A model generated the notes under the pieces. That model saw nothing but the letters and a program-made list of their open reading frames with translations, did not search any database and had not been told where the DNA came from. Both the position numbers and the translations under genes were made by a program. DNA of 64,000 bases. It comes from Spirochaetaceae bacterium. Lineage in GTDB: Bacteria; Spirochaetota; Spirochaetia; DSM-27196; PWMO01. The DNA is taken from positions 1 through 64,000 of the forward strand of contig RECP01000052.1 of NCBI GenBank assembly GCA_007693945.1. Reading direction: 5' to 3'. Shown here in pieces: positions 18,605 through 28,113 of this stretch. Within the stretch, counting starts at the first letter, position 1. Every line of letters starts with the position of its first letter.

Positions 18605-21229
18605 ATGAACCGCATACAACCCACTCGCGACCTCTTCTTCGAACTGGCCTCGGTACAGAACCCGGCCCGCTATGTTGGCGGCGAGTTCGGCGCCTGCGTC
18701 GCGGAATCCGAGGAGCGGGTCATCACGGAGCTTGTCGGGCCGACCCGTAACGACCGCCGCGCCGGGCGGTCGCACGAGCTGCTGGTCGCGCTCTGTTTTC
18801 CGGACCTCTACGAGATCGGTATGTCGAATACCGCCATAAAGATTCTGTACGACATGCTCAATGCGCTGCCTGCTGTACGCTGCGAGAGGGTTTTCTTGCC
18901 GGCACCCGACTTTGAAGCGCAATTGCGCAAACGCGCCGCGCCGCTCTACACGCTGGAATCAGGAGCCGCCCTGAACGATTGCGACGTGGTCGCTTTCTCA
19001 ATCGGCTATGAACTGTCGGCCACCAATGTGCTTGCCGTACTCGATCTCGGCCGTATCGCCCTGCGCTGCGCCGACCGCGGTGGAAACGACCCGCTAGTCA
19101 TTGCCGGGGGTCCCGGTGTCTCGGCAAATCCGATGCCTCTTGGTCGATTCCTCGACGGGGTTTTTGTCGGGGAGGCTGAGGCCGGCACCGCGGAACTGGC
19201 CGCCGGGCTCGCCCGCATACGCGCTTGCGGGGCGGACCGGAGCGCGATGCTTGACTATCTCCACGCCAACCGGCATATCTGGCACGCCGGCCGAACAACG
19301 CCCGTGCGCCGTGCAATCTGGAACGGATTTGGCCGTCATGCGACCGTCATGCGTGTACCTGTTCCCAGCATGCGAATCGTGCAGGACCAGGGAGTGGTCG
19401 AAATAATGCGCGGTTGTCCACAAGGGTGCCGCTTCTGCAGTGCCGGAGTGCTGTACCGGCCCTATCGTATGAAATCGACGCAGGCGATTATCGCCGAGGT
19501 AGACTACCTCGTGAGTAATTGCGGCTTCAGCAACATCTCGCTTTCCTCCCTGAGTTCCGGCGATTACCATGACGTAGAACAGCTCTTCGGCACGCTCAAC
19601 GAGCGGTTTGCTCACCGCGGAGTCTCGTTCGCACTGCCTTCCCTGCGAGTCAACTCGCTGACGCTTCCGATTTTGCAGCAGGTCTCGCGCGTTCGTAAGA
19701 GCGGCCTCACGTTCGCCGTAGAGACCGCGTCCGAAGCAGGGCAGCTGGCCCTCAACAAGCTGGTCCCGATCGACCGCACCATCGAGGTTCTCAAAGAGGC
19801 AACAGATCGCGGCTGGCGGGTGGCCAAGTTCTACTTCATGATCGGCCTGCCGCTGCCGCCGGAAGACACTGCGGCCGGAGATGAGGCCGATCAGATTATC
19901 GACTTTTTTCGCCGGATCACCGCGGCCGTGCCGATGCAGTACAATCTGGCAATTGCCACCTTTGTGCCTAAACCGCATACGCCGTTTCAATGGGCACCCC
20001 AGATGGGTGAACTGGAAGCCGCCGCCACGATCCGACGCATCAAGGCCGGGCTCAAACCGCTGCGGGTCAAAGTTGGGTACCAGGCCCCGTTCCAGTCTAC
20101 CCTGGAGGGCATACTTTCGCGCGGAAACGATGAAGTGGGCGAGCTGGTGGAAGAGGCGTATCACCAGGGATGCCGTCTTGATGCGTGGGAAGAATACCTG
20201 CAGCGCGATACGTGGCGCCGGCTCCTCAATGCCAGGCCGCATCTCGAACGGTGCACAATCGAGGGCCTCGACCGCAACGCAATCCTGCCGTGGGCCACGG
20301 TAGGATCCGGGATTCCCACGGGCGTCCTCCTGCGCGAGTTTGACCGATCGCAGCGCGGTGAACTGACCGAACGATGCGCGCCCGAATGCGCTGAATCGTG
20401 CGGTGTCTGCAACCGGATAACCCGCGTACGCGATCTCACCCCGCACGACTCGACCGCGCCCTCGCACGACAAGCCCCCCTCGCCGTCGAACTCAGCGTCG
20501 AGCACACGCGATGCGGACATGGATGGTCGTCTGCGTGACCAACGCCCGGGAGAACCGTACAGCTATGTGGTCTTTGCGTTCCAGAAACGCGGTCCGTCCA
20601 TCTTTCTCTCCCATCTGGCGCTGCTCTCGGTATTTGAGCGCAGCTTGATGCGGGCCGGTATCGACGTACGCTTCACCGGAGGGTTCAATCCAAAGCCAAA
20701 GCTGGAGTTTGCGCAGCCCCTCCCGGTAGGTGTTGAGTCTGATGACGAGATCTGCTCGGCCTATGTATACGGAACAATACATGCTGAGGCCTTTTGCGAA
20801 GCATTGAGTGCCGCGTTCCCGGCCGGCCTCAAGGTTCGGGCGGCCGAGGCATCGCCCTACGTGTCCGGAGCGCGGAAGTCGGACTCATTGATGCAGCGCT
20901 TCTGGGGTGCTGACTACCTGCTGTGGGGCCCCGGACTGGAAGACTATCGCGAACCGCTGAACCGCCAACTACAGGCTGACAGCCGCGTGCACGCGTATGA
21001 CCCCCATGTTCAGGATAACCAGGACAGAACACTGAAATTCCGCCTGCAATCGCATGCCGGTGCCGGCGTGGTCAAGTACCTGACGAAGCTGCTCGGGCGA
21101 CATCCGTATGATTGCCGCCTTCGCATCCGCCGCCTTACGTCGCTGGCATGGCCTCAGCCCGACGCTCATCAGCCGCAACCCTTCATTACGGCCTCTGCTG
21201 CTTTGACCGGCGCCAAAGATCTTCCATAG
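18605..21229 (+). CDS. radical SAM protein (TIGR03960-like) fused to a DUF2344/TIGR03936 domain
   Basis: This 874-residue protein joins two parts that are often separate. The N-terminal part has a B12-binding-like domain and a radical-SAM core with CPQGCRFC (CxxxCxxC, about residue 271) for the 4Fe-4S cluster. A Cys-containing hinge (CAPECAESCGVC) and a low-complexity linker (about residues 600-645) lead to a DUF2344 domain with FQKRGPSIFLSHL and GFNPKPKLEFAQPLPVG. The reaction is not established. It ends the rod-shape cluster eight bases after rodA. Its 3' end overlaps the convergent mazG by 44 bases. Confidence 0.88.
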   Translation: MNRIQPTRDLFFELASVQNPARYVGGEFGACVAESEERVITELVGPTRNDRRAGRSHELLVALCFPDLYEIGMSNTAIKILYDMLNALPAVRCERVFLPAPDFEAQLRKRAAPLYTLESGAALNDCDVVAFSIGYELSATNVLAVLDLGRIALRCADRGGNDPLVIAGGPGVSANPMPLGRFLDGVFVGEAEAGTAELAAGLARIRACGADRSAMLDYLHANRHIWHAGRTTPVRRAIWNGFGRHATVMRVPVPSMRIVQDQGVVEIMRGCPQGCRFCSAGVLYRPYRMKSTQAIIAEVDYLVSNCGFSNISLSSLSSGDYHDVEQLFGTLNERFAHRGVSFALPSLRVNSLTLPILQQVSRVRKSGLTFAVETASEAGQLALNKLVPIDRTIEVLKEATDRGWRVAKFYFMIGLPLPPEDTAAGDEADQIIDFFRRITAAVPMQYNLAIATFVPKPHTPFQWAPQMGELEAAATIRRIKAGLKPLRVKVGYQAPFQSTLEGILSRGNDEVGELVEEAYHQGCRLDAWEEYLQRDTWRRLLNARPHLERCTIEGLDRNAILPWATVGSGIPTGVLLREFDRSQRGELTERCAPECAESCGVCNRITRVRDLTPHDSTAPSHDKPPSPSNSASSTRDADMDGRLRDQRPGEPYSYVVFAFQKRGPSIFLSHLALLSVFERSLMRAGIDVRFTGGFNPKPKLEFAQPLPVGVESDDEICSAYVYGTIHAEAFCEALSAAFPAGLKVRAAEASPYVSGARKSDSLMQRFWGADYLLWGPGLEDYREPLNRQLQADSRVHAYDPHVQDNQDRTLKFRLQSHAGAGVVKYLTKLLGRHPYDCRLRIRRLTSLAWPQPDAHQPQPFITASAALTGAKDLP

Positions 21230-22067
21230 CATCGACTTCGGCGGACGTCATCTCCCGTCCGGAGTCACGCATGCCCTGTTCGACAAATAAAAACCTCCGC
21301 CGGAATTTGTCGTTGGCTTGATGGAGGGCGAGGGTAGGGTCGATCCCCAGTTTTCGCGACAAGTTGACCACCGAAAAAAGAAGGTCACCAACCTCCTGCT
21401 CGATATCGGCCCCGCGCTGATCATCATTCTTCGCTGTCCCGCCCGGAGTTGCCTTGTCCGCAACCGACAGTTCGGCCTGCAGTTCACCCAGCTCTTCGTG
21501 AATCTTTCCGATCACAGGTCGATAATCGGGCCAGTCAAACCCCACCTTTGCCGCCTTGCGCTGCAGCCGGAAGGCCGCTTCCAACGGCGAGAAACCGCGC
21601 GACACTCGATCCAGCAGCGAATGCTTGCCGCTCTTGCCCTCAATGTGCGTCTTTATCTCGTCCCATTGACGCTTCACCGCGCCTGAGTCTGAAGCGTCGG
21701 CATCACCGAAAACATGCGGATGCCGCCGGACCAGCTTGTCTCCAATATCGCGAAAAACCCGCGCTACGCTAAAAGCTCCCTGTTGCTCATACACATACGC
21801 GATCATCGCCGCTATCAGGAAGACGTCTCCCAGTTCCTCCGAAACATGCTCACTGTCATCACGCCCGATCGCATCCAGGCACTCAAAGGCCTCCTCGAGC
21901 AGAAAGCCCTTCAAGCTCTCCGGCGTCTGCTCGCGATCCCACGGGCACCCCTGCGGTCCTCGCAGTATCCGTACAATCTCGAAAAACCGGCCGAACTCTT
22001 CGCCCGCGGCGAGATCCTGTGGTTCGATGCGGCCCGTGTCAAAGGGCGGCCTTCTGGAATGCTGCAA
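21186..22067 (-). CDS. mazG: nucleoside triphosphate pyrophosphohydrolase MazG
   Basis: This 293-residue MazG hydrolyses NTPs to NMP and pyrophosphate and helps clear abnormal nucleotides. It has two tandem MazG domains: the first with GCPWDREQT and EEAFE...SEELGDVFL, the second with KVGFDWPD, EELGELQAEL and EQEVGDLLFSVV. The start is TTG at 22067 with AGGGAG seven bases upstream. The C-terminal coding end overlaps the end of the radical-SAM gene on the other strand, so neither gene has room for a separate terminator. Confidence 0.94.
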   Translation of the reverse strand: MQHSRRPPFDTGRIEPQDLAAGEEFGRFFEIVRILRGPQGCPWDREQTPESLKGFLLEEAFECLDAIGRDDSEHVSEELGDVFLIAAMIAYVYEQQGAFSVARVFRDIGDKLVRRHPHVFGDADASDSGAVKRQWDEIKTHIEGKSGKHSLLDRVSRGFSPLEAAFRLQRKAAKVGFDWPDYRPVIGKIHEELGELQAELSVADKATPGGTAKNDDQRGADIEQEVGDLLFSVVNLSRKLGIDPTLALHQANDKFRRRFLFVEQGMRDSGREMTSAEVDAMEDLWRRSKQQRP

Positions 22068-22276
22068 AACCTGTCTCCCTGTATATCACGCCGTACATCA
22101 CGCCTCAATCAGGCGCACCGTTTCATTGAAGTAGACAGAATATCCATTATCAGAAGTTCTGGGTGTCAAACCCGAACCCGTCGCGTCACTGCTGCATTAA
22201 TCAACCGGCTCCTCTCCTTGCTCCTTCCGCAGCGCCTCTTTCGGTACGCGCGGCCCTACCTACGGCGGCGCGTGAG

Positions 22277-22561
22277 TCAGTCGCGCGTCTCGCTGATGCG
22301 CGAATAGATTCGGATCAGGACGTACGATGCTATCAGCGGCGGAAATACGTTTACCGAATTGTTCAGATTGGCCAGCACCTGGATGATGTCCTCGAAGAAA
22401 TAGTTGATGATTCCTCCCAGGAATGATCCCACCAGTGCTACTATCAGCGCTCCCCAGAAACGTCCGATGAACGGTTTGCGCAGGATATAGCAGAACAGGA
22501 TCGTCATCGCGAATCCGATCACCAGATAGGTCAATCCAATTGTCAAATAGAACGTTGTCAT
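22277..22561 (-). CDS. small membrane protein (94 aa), unknown
   Basis: The predicted protein is very hydrophobic, with about three membrane segments: FYLTIGLTYLVIGFAMTILF, then WGALIVALVGSFLGGIINYF, then a segment near VFPPLIASYVLIRIY. It resembles small integral proteins of spirochaetes of unknown role, but I recognise no family motif. The ATG at 22561 is preceded by GGGAAGAG. It lies downstream of the lipoprotein gene on the same strand and may be cotranscribed with it. Confidence 0.65.
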   Translation of the reverse strand: MTTFYLTIGLTYLVIGFAMTILFCYILRKPFIGRFWGALIVALVGSFLGGIINYFFEDIIQVLANLNNSVNVFPPLIASYVLIRIYSRISETRD

Positions 22562-22674
22562 GCTCTTCCCATCTCCGTTACATGCCGCCGGGAGTTTGCG
22601 CGCTGTTCTGGGTCGTCATATTCCCTCTCTCCATCCACACGCCGGCCGTTTTTGTCTTGCAGATACCTGCCTGG

Positions 22675-23427
22675 TCAGTCCTTTTGCAGGCGCGCATACG
22701 ATAGTTTGACCGGCTCACTGTAGATCTCGCGGATTGTCTGCGAGTCAATACCGTATGCCAGCACAAACAAGCCGATAGCCAGGTCATCCCGATCCAGAAC
22801 AACGCCAACGTTCAGACCCGCCGGGAGATCATCATCATCAGCGGTTGAGTAGCGGTCGGAAGCAACTGGCAGAAAATTCTTGCCTGTCGCCGAACCGGTG
22901 TTGCGTTCGAGCACCCTCAGGCGCTCATCGCTTTCGTACGGCCAGTAGACGATCGCCTGATCCGGCGGCTGCCGGTCAGGATCGGCCTGGAAGGTCAACG
23001 TTACCACAATTGACGAATCGTCCTTATCCGCGGGCGCAATGCCGATCAACGGTCTCGGCCGTTCGGTTCCTTCAGGATCCGCGGGCAACCGGCCCCGAAG
23101 GCGCCGGTAGCCACGGTTCTCAAGCCGTGACGGACCCGTTGATATCGGTGAAGCCAGCACCGCGTTGCGGTCGGCTTCGAAGGTGTTCTGACCGGCTCCG
23201 CCATCGTCATCGTAGAATTTGTAGTACACCTCGTATCCGCGAAACTCCGGTACATTATTGGACTGAGCGTTGTGCCGAAACGCTACAATCGGGAGTGCCG
23301 GTCCCTGATCGTCGATACGGTCCGTGCGCGGACCTTCCAGAAAGACAATCACGTCCAGACCGCACGAAATCAGTAGCACTATCAGCATTCCCGTCAGCAG
23401 CATACCGCGCAGCGGCAGACGCCTCAC
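22675..23427 (-). CDS. probable lipoprotein, unknown function
   Basis: I place the start at GTG 23427. From there the product has a lipoprotein signal: basic start (RRLPLR), hydrophobic stretch, and lipobox LLISC about 22 residues in. An open frame continues upstream to 23625, but that part overlaps the cyclase gene and looks spurious. The mature protein of about 228 residues is rich in Asp/Tyr and beta-like segments (GYEVYYKFYDDDGG, VVTLTFQAD) and has no family motif I recognise. It follows the CHASE2 cyclase on the same strand and may work with it at the envelope; that is inference. Confidence 0.65.
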   Translation of the reverse strand: MRRLPLRGMLLTGMLIVLLISCGLDVIVFLEGPRTDRIDDQGPALPIVAFRHNAQSNNVPEFRGYEVYYKFYDDDGGAGQNTFEADRNAVLASPISTGPSRLENRGYRRLRGRLPADPEGTERPRPLIGIAPADKDDSSIVVTLTFQADPDRQPPDQAIVYWPYESDERLRVLERNTGSATGKNFLPVASDRYSTADDDDLPAGLNVGVVLDRDDLAIGLFVLAYGIDSQTIREIYSEPVKLSYARLQKD

Positions 23428-23485
23428 GGAAACCCGGCCGTGGCGGGCCGCCCTGCCCTTCTCGCCCCCTGCGGGCGCACCGCAG

Positions 23486-25867
23486 CTACGCGGTGCGTTT
23501 CGGCTGTTGGTCAAGAATGTCGATAAGTTCATATATGAGCACCGGGCGATTCTTGCCCTTGACGCGGATGTTGTCGAGCTCACGCGCAATGGCGTGTTCC
23601 TTGACCAGCCCGTAGGTGTACTCACTCATGATGATGCTGGTCTCATACTGCTTGTTGGTTCCCTCCAGACGGGCCGCGAGGTTGACGTTGTCGCCCATCA
23701 GCGTGTAGTTCATGCGACCCAGAGAACCCATATTACCAACCGTCATGATCCCGGAGTTGATACCGATGCCGATGCGGATCTGCTTCTCCGGCGGCCATGC
23801 GTCGTTTAATTCGCCAAGAACTTCCATCTGCCGCAGTGCACACTGACACGCCAGCAATGCGTGCTCAGGCTGCGGCAGCGGAGCGCCCCAGAAGCACATG
23901 ATTTCGTCACCCACGTATTTGTCCAGCGTGCCCTGGTAATCGAGGATGATGTCCGTCATCGCAGTCAGGTAGATGTTAAGATGGTTCACCAGCTCCTGAG
24001 GTGTGAGAGACTCCGAAAGCGTGGTGAAACCGCGGATATCCGAGAAGAACACGGTTATCTCTTTGTCCACCCCGCCCAATTCCGGGGGCCGCTCGAGGAT
24101 CTGGTCCACAACCCTGGGGCTGACGTACTTGCCGAACATTTCGCGAATGCGGCGCTTATCCTTCTCTTCGGTCATGACCCGATACACCACAATCGAGACA
24201 AAGCAGAAGATCAGTGCCAGGCTGGGCCCGCTGAAGTTCAGGATGTAACCCCGCGAATCGAATACCAGCGAAGTCGCGAAGAACCACACCACCAGCGCTG
24301 CCAGCGACACCAGAAAGGACCAGACAATCGAGAGGCGCGACGCCATCAGCGACGTAAGACCCGCCAGCGCCACAATCGCAAGCAGATCAACCCATCGCGG
24401 GACGTAACGCACAAAACGATCCATGATGATGGTGTTCAACGCGTTTGCGTGGACCTCCACCCCGTACATCAGCCCGAAAGGAGTGGTCAACTCGTCGGCC
24501 GCCATTCCCGGGGCAAACGCACCGACCATCAGAATCGTGTTTTCAACTGCGCGTGTCGGCGGCCACGTGGACGGATCAGGCCCCGGAACCCGCGCCGCAT
24601 AACCGGCATACGGACGTACCGGAAAGGTCTGCCGACCGTCGCGCGCAGCACTCGATCGAGGTCCCATGAAGTTGATCAGCATTGCCCCCTGCTCGTCGAT
24701 CGGAATCCGGATCTCCTCAAGGGCCTCGTAAACCGCCGCCGCAGAAACCGATCCGCCGCCGCGCACGCGTGCCGGTCGGCGCCGCACCTCGTAGGGCCGC
24801 CACCGACCTTCGTGCCGGTCGTAGGTTCGCGGTTCGGGGATCAGAACATGGCTGCCGAGCACCACTTCCAGATCCTCCAGTTGCGCGCCGAAGTAGTCCG
24901 CGGCCAGTGCCAGCGTAATGGACGGGATGAAATAGTCCTGATAGAGCCGCACCTGATGATAACTCTCTCCGCTCTGTGGGTCAGTGCGCTTGGGCGCCGA
25001 CTGCTGCATCGTATCGCGCAGTTGCCGCAGCACTTCACCCGTCAGCGGCGCCGCAACGGTATGATCGCGGCCGGAACGGTCAAACCAGACCAGCCGCTGA
25101 TGGGCTTCTGTATTAATTTGTGTACTCTCTGACAACTCTTCAAGCCGGACGGTTTCGATCAGACGCGACAGTTTTGACACCAGCGCCTGCCGGCGATACA
25201 CCTGGTCTGAGTCTTCCACAAAGTTTGCGTGACCGTAACCGGCAACCTCCCGGCCCAGAGGTTGCAGCGGGGGCTGAAGACCGAAGTGCGAGGGCATGGC
25301 ACCGGTATTGCCGCGCACCGAGGCGATCCTGCCACCGGCTGCGAAAAGCGCTTCATGACGCGCAAACAGCTCGTCTTCACTGCCCGCCGGCGGGTCGGAA
25401 CTCTCGAGTATGGTTTCCAGAAAGACACGTTCGTTTTCGCGCATAGCCTGCAACAGTAACGCGTCATTGACAGCGTCGCGTTCGGGTTCGATGAAGAAGA
25501 GATCCAGAAAAAGAGCGCGTTCACGCCGTGACTGATCCTGAACCCTGGCAAACGCCCGGATCAAATCAGCGTGGCGCGAACGTGGAAACGGCCAGCGTCC
25601 GATCTGTGACAGGGTTGAGAAGTCAATACCAATGATCAGGATGTCATCGGAAACAAACGGATTGCGTTCGACAACCGTGACACCTTCCTCTACCCGTTCT
25701 CCGACAAACGCCTGCTTGAGACGAAAATGGAGGTCGAGCGTACGCAACTCCATGCGCTCGATCAGCGGTGTTCCCCAGTTGATCGCGCTGACGATCAGTA
25801 CGATGACCAGGCCGATGATCAACCCGAAGTAACGAGTCTCCAGAAAACGCGCTCTGCCTCTTGCCAT
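23486..25867 (-). CDS. CHASE2-domain adenylate/guanylate cyclase
   Basis: This 793-residue membrane sensor enzyme has a first membrane helix at about residues 13-30, then a large extracytoplasmic CHASE2 domain (about 35-470), then about three membrane helices (about 490-565), and a cytoplasmic class III cyclase domain (about 595-785). Metal-binding Asp residues are visible in FFSDIRGFT and the catalytic core in KYVGDEIMCFWG and LMGDNVNLAARLEG. It should make cAMP or cGMP in response to an unknown external cue. Upstream genes encode a TPR protein and a sigma54 activator; downstream is a lipoprotein. Confidence 0.93.
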   Translation of the reverse strand: MARGRARFLETRYFGLIIGLVIVLIVSAINWGTPLIERMELRTLDLHFRLKQAFVGERVEEGVTVVERNPFVSDDILIIGIDFSTLSQIGRWPFPRSRHADLIRAFARVQDQSRRERALFLDLFFIEPERDAVNDALLLQAMRENERVFLETILESSDPPAGSEDELFARHEALFAAGGRIASVRGNTGAMPSHFGLQPPLQPLGREVAGYGHANFVEDSDQVYRRQALVSKLSRLIETVRLEELSESTQINTEAHQRLVWFDRSGRDHTVAAPLTGEVLRQLRDTMQQSAPKRTDPQSGESYHQVRLYQDYFIPSITLALAADYFGAQLEDLEVVLGSHVLIPEPRTYDRHEGRWRPYEVRRRPARVRGGGSVSAAAVYEALEEIRIPIDEQGAMLINFMGPRSSAARDGRQTFPVRPYAGYAARVPGPDPSTWPPTRAVENTILMVGAFAPGMAADELTTPFGLMYGVEVHANALNTIIMDRFVRYVPRWVDLLAIVALAGLTSLMASRLSIVWSFLVSLAALVVWFFATSLVFDSRGYILNFSGPSLALIFCFVSIVVYRVMTEEKDKRRIREMFGKYVSPRVVDQILERPPELGGVDKEITVFFSDIRGFTTLSESLTPQELVNHLNIYLTAMTDIILDYQGTLDKYVGDEIMCFWGAPLPQPEHALLACQCALRQMEVLGELNDAWPPEKQIRIGIGINSGIMTVGNMGSLGRMNYTLMGDNVNLAARLEGTNKQYETSIIMSEYTYGLVKEHAIARELDNIRVKGKNRPVLIYELIDILDQQPKRTA

Positions 25868-25885
25868 TACCGCCTTCTCACACCG

Positions 25886-26569
25886 TCAGTCTGCGATTGA
25901 CAGCGTGATTATACGGTTTCGAGCCAGGTTTGTCCAAGTGCTGCCGGGGTGACCGTCAACCAGACGACGGTAGTAGTCCAGTGCCTGCCCGGTCTGCGTT
26001 TGCCCTTCAGCCAGACGCCCCAGCGTGAATAACGCCCGCGGCACTTCTACAGTGTCGTGGTTATCCACCAGCTCTCGCAGCAGTTCCATCGCGCGTTCCG
26101 GATTGCCGGCCTGCTCCGCCGCGGCGGCGGCGTTGAACAGTGCGATCGGGGCCAGATGGCCGGTGTTAAAGCCCGTCGCGGCGCGTGCGAAGTCTTCGCC
26201 GGCCTGCTGCCACTGCTCGAGTTCCCAATGCAGGTTACCGCGAATCATCAACGCCCGCTGTGCCGCGTAAAAACGCGCATACTCCGCTACTATGGCATCA
26301 ACGCCGCCGCGGATCTCTTCGGCCAGCTGCGCCTGCCGCTCTTGATCGGCGGTTTCGTTCCATTGCCGAAAGAGATCCTGAACTTCTTCCACAGCCATGC
26401 GCGACGTCTGCTCACGAGACGAGCGCACCTCCAGGTAGATGAAGAGCGCGGCAACGATAACCACGACAGCTGTCAGAACCGCGATCAGTATCAGTCGGTG
26501 CCGTTGCAGAAAACCGCTGACAACGTTCAGTAGTCGAGTCGTTTTGTCTTGTGCTTCACTTTGCGGCAT
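25886..26569 (-). CDS. membrane-anchored TPR protein (YfgM-like)
   Basis: This 227-residue protein has one N-terminal membrane helix (HRLILIAVLTAVVVIVAALF, about residues 24-43) followed by TPR-like helices rich in Ala and Gln (for example WQQAGEDFARAATGF and ERAMELLRELVDNHD). This layout resembles YfgM/TPR_21 proteins, which are periplasmic scaffolds in other bacteria. It sits between the sigma54 activator (13 bases upstream) and the cyclase (18 bases downstream), so the three are probably one transcript. Confidence 0.78.
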   Translation of the reverse strand: MPQSEAQDKTTRLLNVVSGFLQRHRLILIAVLTAVVVIVAALFIYLEVRSSREQTSRMAVEEVQDLFRQWNETADQERQAQLAEEIRGGVDAIVAEYARFYAAQRALMIRGNLHWELEQWQQAGEDFARAATGFNTGHLAPIALFNAAAAAEQAGNPERAMELLRELVDNHDTVEVPRALFTLGRLAEGQTQTGQALDYYRRLVDGHPGSTWTNLARNRIITLSIAD

Positions 26570-26582
26570 CGACCATGCTCCT

Positions 26583-28091
26583 TTAGCGCGTAATATCGAG
26601 TTCCCTGATCAACCGTGACAGGTAGGTGCGTTGAATGCCCAATACCCGGGCGGTGGCCGTCTGATTCCAGCCGTTCTGTTCCAGTGTAGTGCGAATGAAG
26701 TGTTTCTTGAACAGGTTCATCGAGTCTTTGAGCGTCTTCCCGATGTAGCGTTCTTCCTCCGCGGAGCCCGAAGAGCGCAACGCAAGGTCCTCAGGTTGTA
26801 TATACTCACTCCTGGTGGTAACTATGGCACGCTCTATCGAGTTCTCCAGTTCCCGCACGTTGCCCGGCCACGAGTAGGAGAGCATCTCCTGCATTGCCTG
26901 CTCAGAGAAACCGGCAACCTGCTTCTTTATCTCGCGTCTGAACCTGTTCAGAAAGTGCTGCGCCAGTACCGGAATGTCCTCCAGCCGTTCGCGCAGCGGC
27001 GGAACGTAGAGTGGAAGCACGTTGAGCCGGTAGTACAGATCGCGACGAAACGATCCTTCAGCCACCGCCTCATCGATATCCTTGTTGGTGGCGGCGATGA
27101 TGCGTACATCCACACGCATCGGCTGGCTTGAGCCCACCCGCTCGAAGGTCTGGTTCTGAAGCACGCGCAGCATCTTGGCCTGCAGCGTCAGCGGAAGGTC
27201 GCCGATTTCGTCCAGAAAGATAGTTCCACTGTCCGCCAGTTCGAAACGCCCGCGGCGATCGTTCTGCGCATCGGTAAACGCCCCTTTTACGTGTCCGAAC
27301 AACTCGCTTTCCAGCAGCGCTTCCGGCAGGGCGGCGCAGTTGACGCGAATAAAGGGTCTGGTGCTTCGATGGCTGCGAATGTGGATCTGCTCGGCAAAGA
27401 GTTCCTTGCCTACTCCGCTTTCGCCGAGGATCAGCACCGATGAGTCGGTTACCGCCAACCGGTCTACCATTGCAACGCGCTCTTTCATGGAAGACGACTG
27501 AAAGACAAAACTGTGGTAGCCCTGATGACTGGTTACCTGATCCTGCAACAGGGCGATCTCCTGCTGCACTCTTTCGAACGACCGGGCGTTCTGAATGGCC
27601 AACGCGGCCTGCGTGGCGAAGATCTCCAGCCATTGACGGTCATCTTCGTCGAACGGTTTTCCGTCGCGCTTGTTGATCATCTCGATAACGCCGACGCAGC
27701 GATCGCGAATACGCATGGGGACGGCCAGAATCGAACGCGTGTCAAAGCCGATCTGCTTGCCGATCTCCGCAAGAAACCGCGTGTCCTGATCGACATCGTT
27801 AACCACCAGCGACCGGTTGTGTTGCGCAACCCAGCCGGCGATCCCTTCGCCGAGATTCAGCGAAAACTTCTGCACCTCAGGCCCTTTCGAGCCCAGTGCG
27901 ATCTCAAAATAGAGCTTGTTGTTTTCGGGACGCAGCAGCAGAAGCGATGACGCTTCACCTTCACTCAAGCGGGTAGCCGATTCCAGTATGGTCTGCAGCA
28001 GGCTCCTGGCATCCGAATAGTCCGTGTTGATACGCGTATTGATCTCGATGAGTGTCTCGAGCTTTTGAATATCGACGCCGGACTTGAACAT
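26583..28091 (-). CDS. sigma54-dependent transcriptional activator with GAF sensor domain
   Basis: This 502-residue regulator has an N-terminal GAF domain (about residues 20-170), a central AAA+ domain with Walker A GESGVGKE (about 220) and the sigma54-contacting loop GAFTDA (about 269), the Walker B region FLDEIGD, and a C-terminal Fis-type helix-turn-helix (NGWNQTATARVLGIQRTYLS). There is no phospho-receiver domain, so it probably responds to a small ligand through GAF. It lies 22 bases after rpsA on the same strand. No convincing GG-N10-GC sigma54 promoter was seen nearby. Confidence 0.94.
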   Translation of the reverse strand: MFKSGVDIQKLETLIEINTRINTDYSDARSLLQTILESATRLSEGEASSLLLLRPENNKLYFEIALGSKGPEVQKFSLNLGEGIAGWVAQHNRSLVVNDVDQDTRFLAEIGKQIGFDTRSILAVPMRIRDRCVGVIEMINKRDGKPFDEDDRQWLEIFATQAALAIQNARSFERVQQEIALLQDQVTSHQGYHSFVFQSSSMKERVAMVDRLAVTDSSVLILGESGVGKELFAEQIHIRSHRSTRPFIRVNCAALPEALLESELFGHVKGAFTDAQNDRRGRFELADSGTIFLDEIGDLPLTLQAKMLRVLQNQTFERVGSSQPMRVDVRIIAATNKDIDEAVAEGSFRRDLYYRLNVLPLYVPPLRERLEDIPVLAQHFLNRFRREIKKQVAGFSEQAMQEMLSYSWPGNVRELENSIERAIVTTRSEYIQPEDLALRSSGSAEEERYIGKTLKDSMNLFKKHFIRTTLEQNGWNQTATARVLGIQRTYLSRLIRELDITR

Positions 28092-28113
28092 GAACGCCAG
28101 GAGTCCACAGCGA

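Noticed and set aside
22578-22640. Peptide of about 18 residues (MERGNMTTQNSAQTPGGM) just before the small membrane gene
   Set aside because: Too short and without similarity or a clear ribosome site; probably untranslated spacer.
26583-28091. Possible sigma54 (GG-N10-GC) promoter near the activator gene
   Set aside because: No TGGCAC-N5-TTGC-like match in a useful intergenic position was found by eye.
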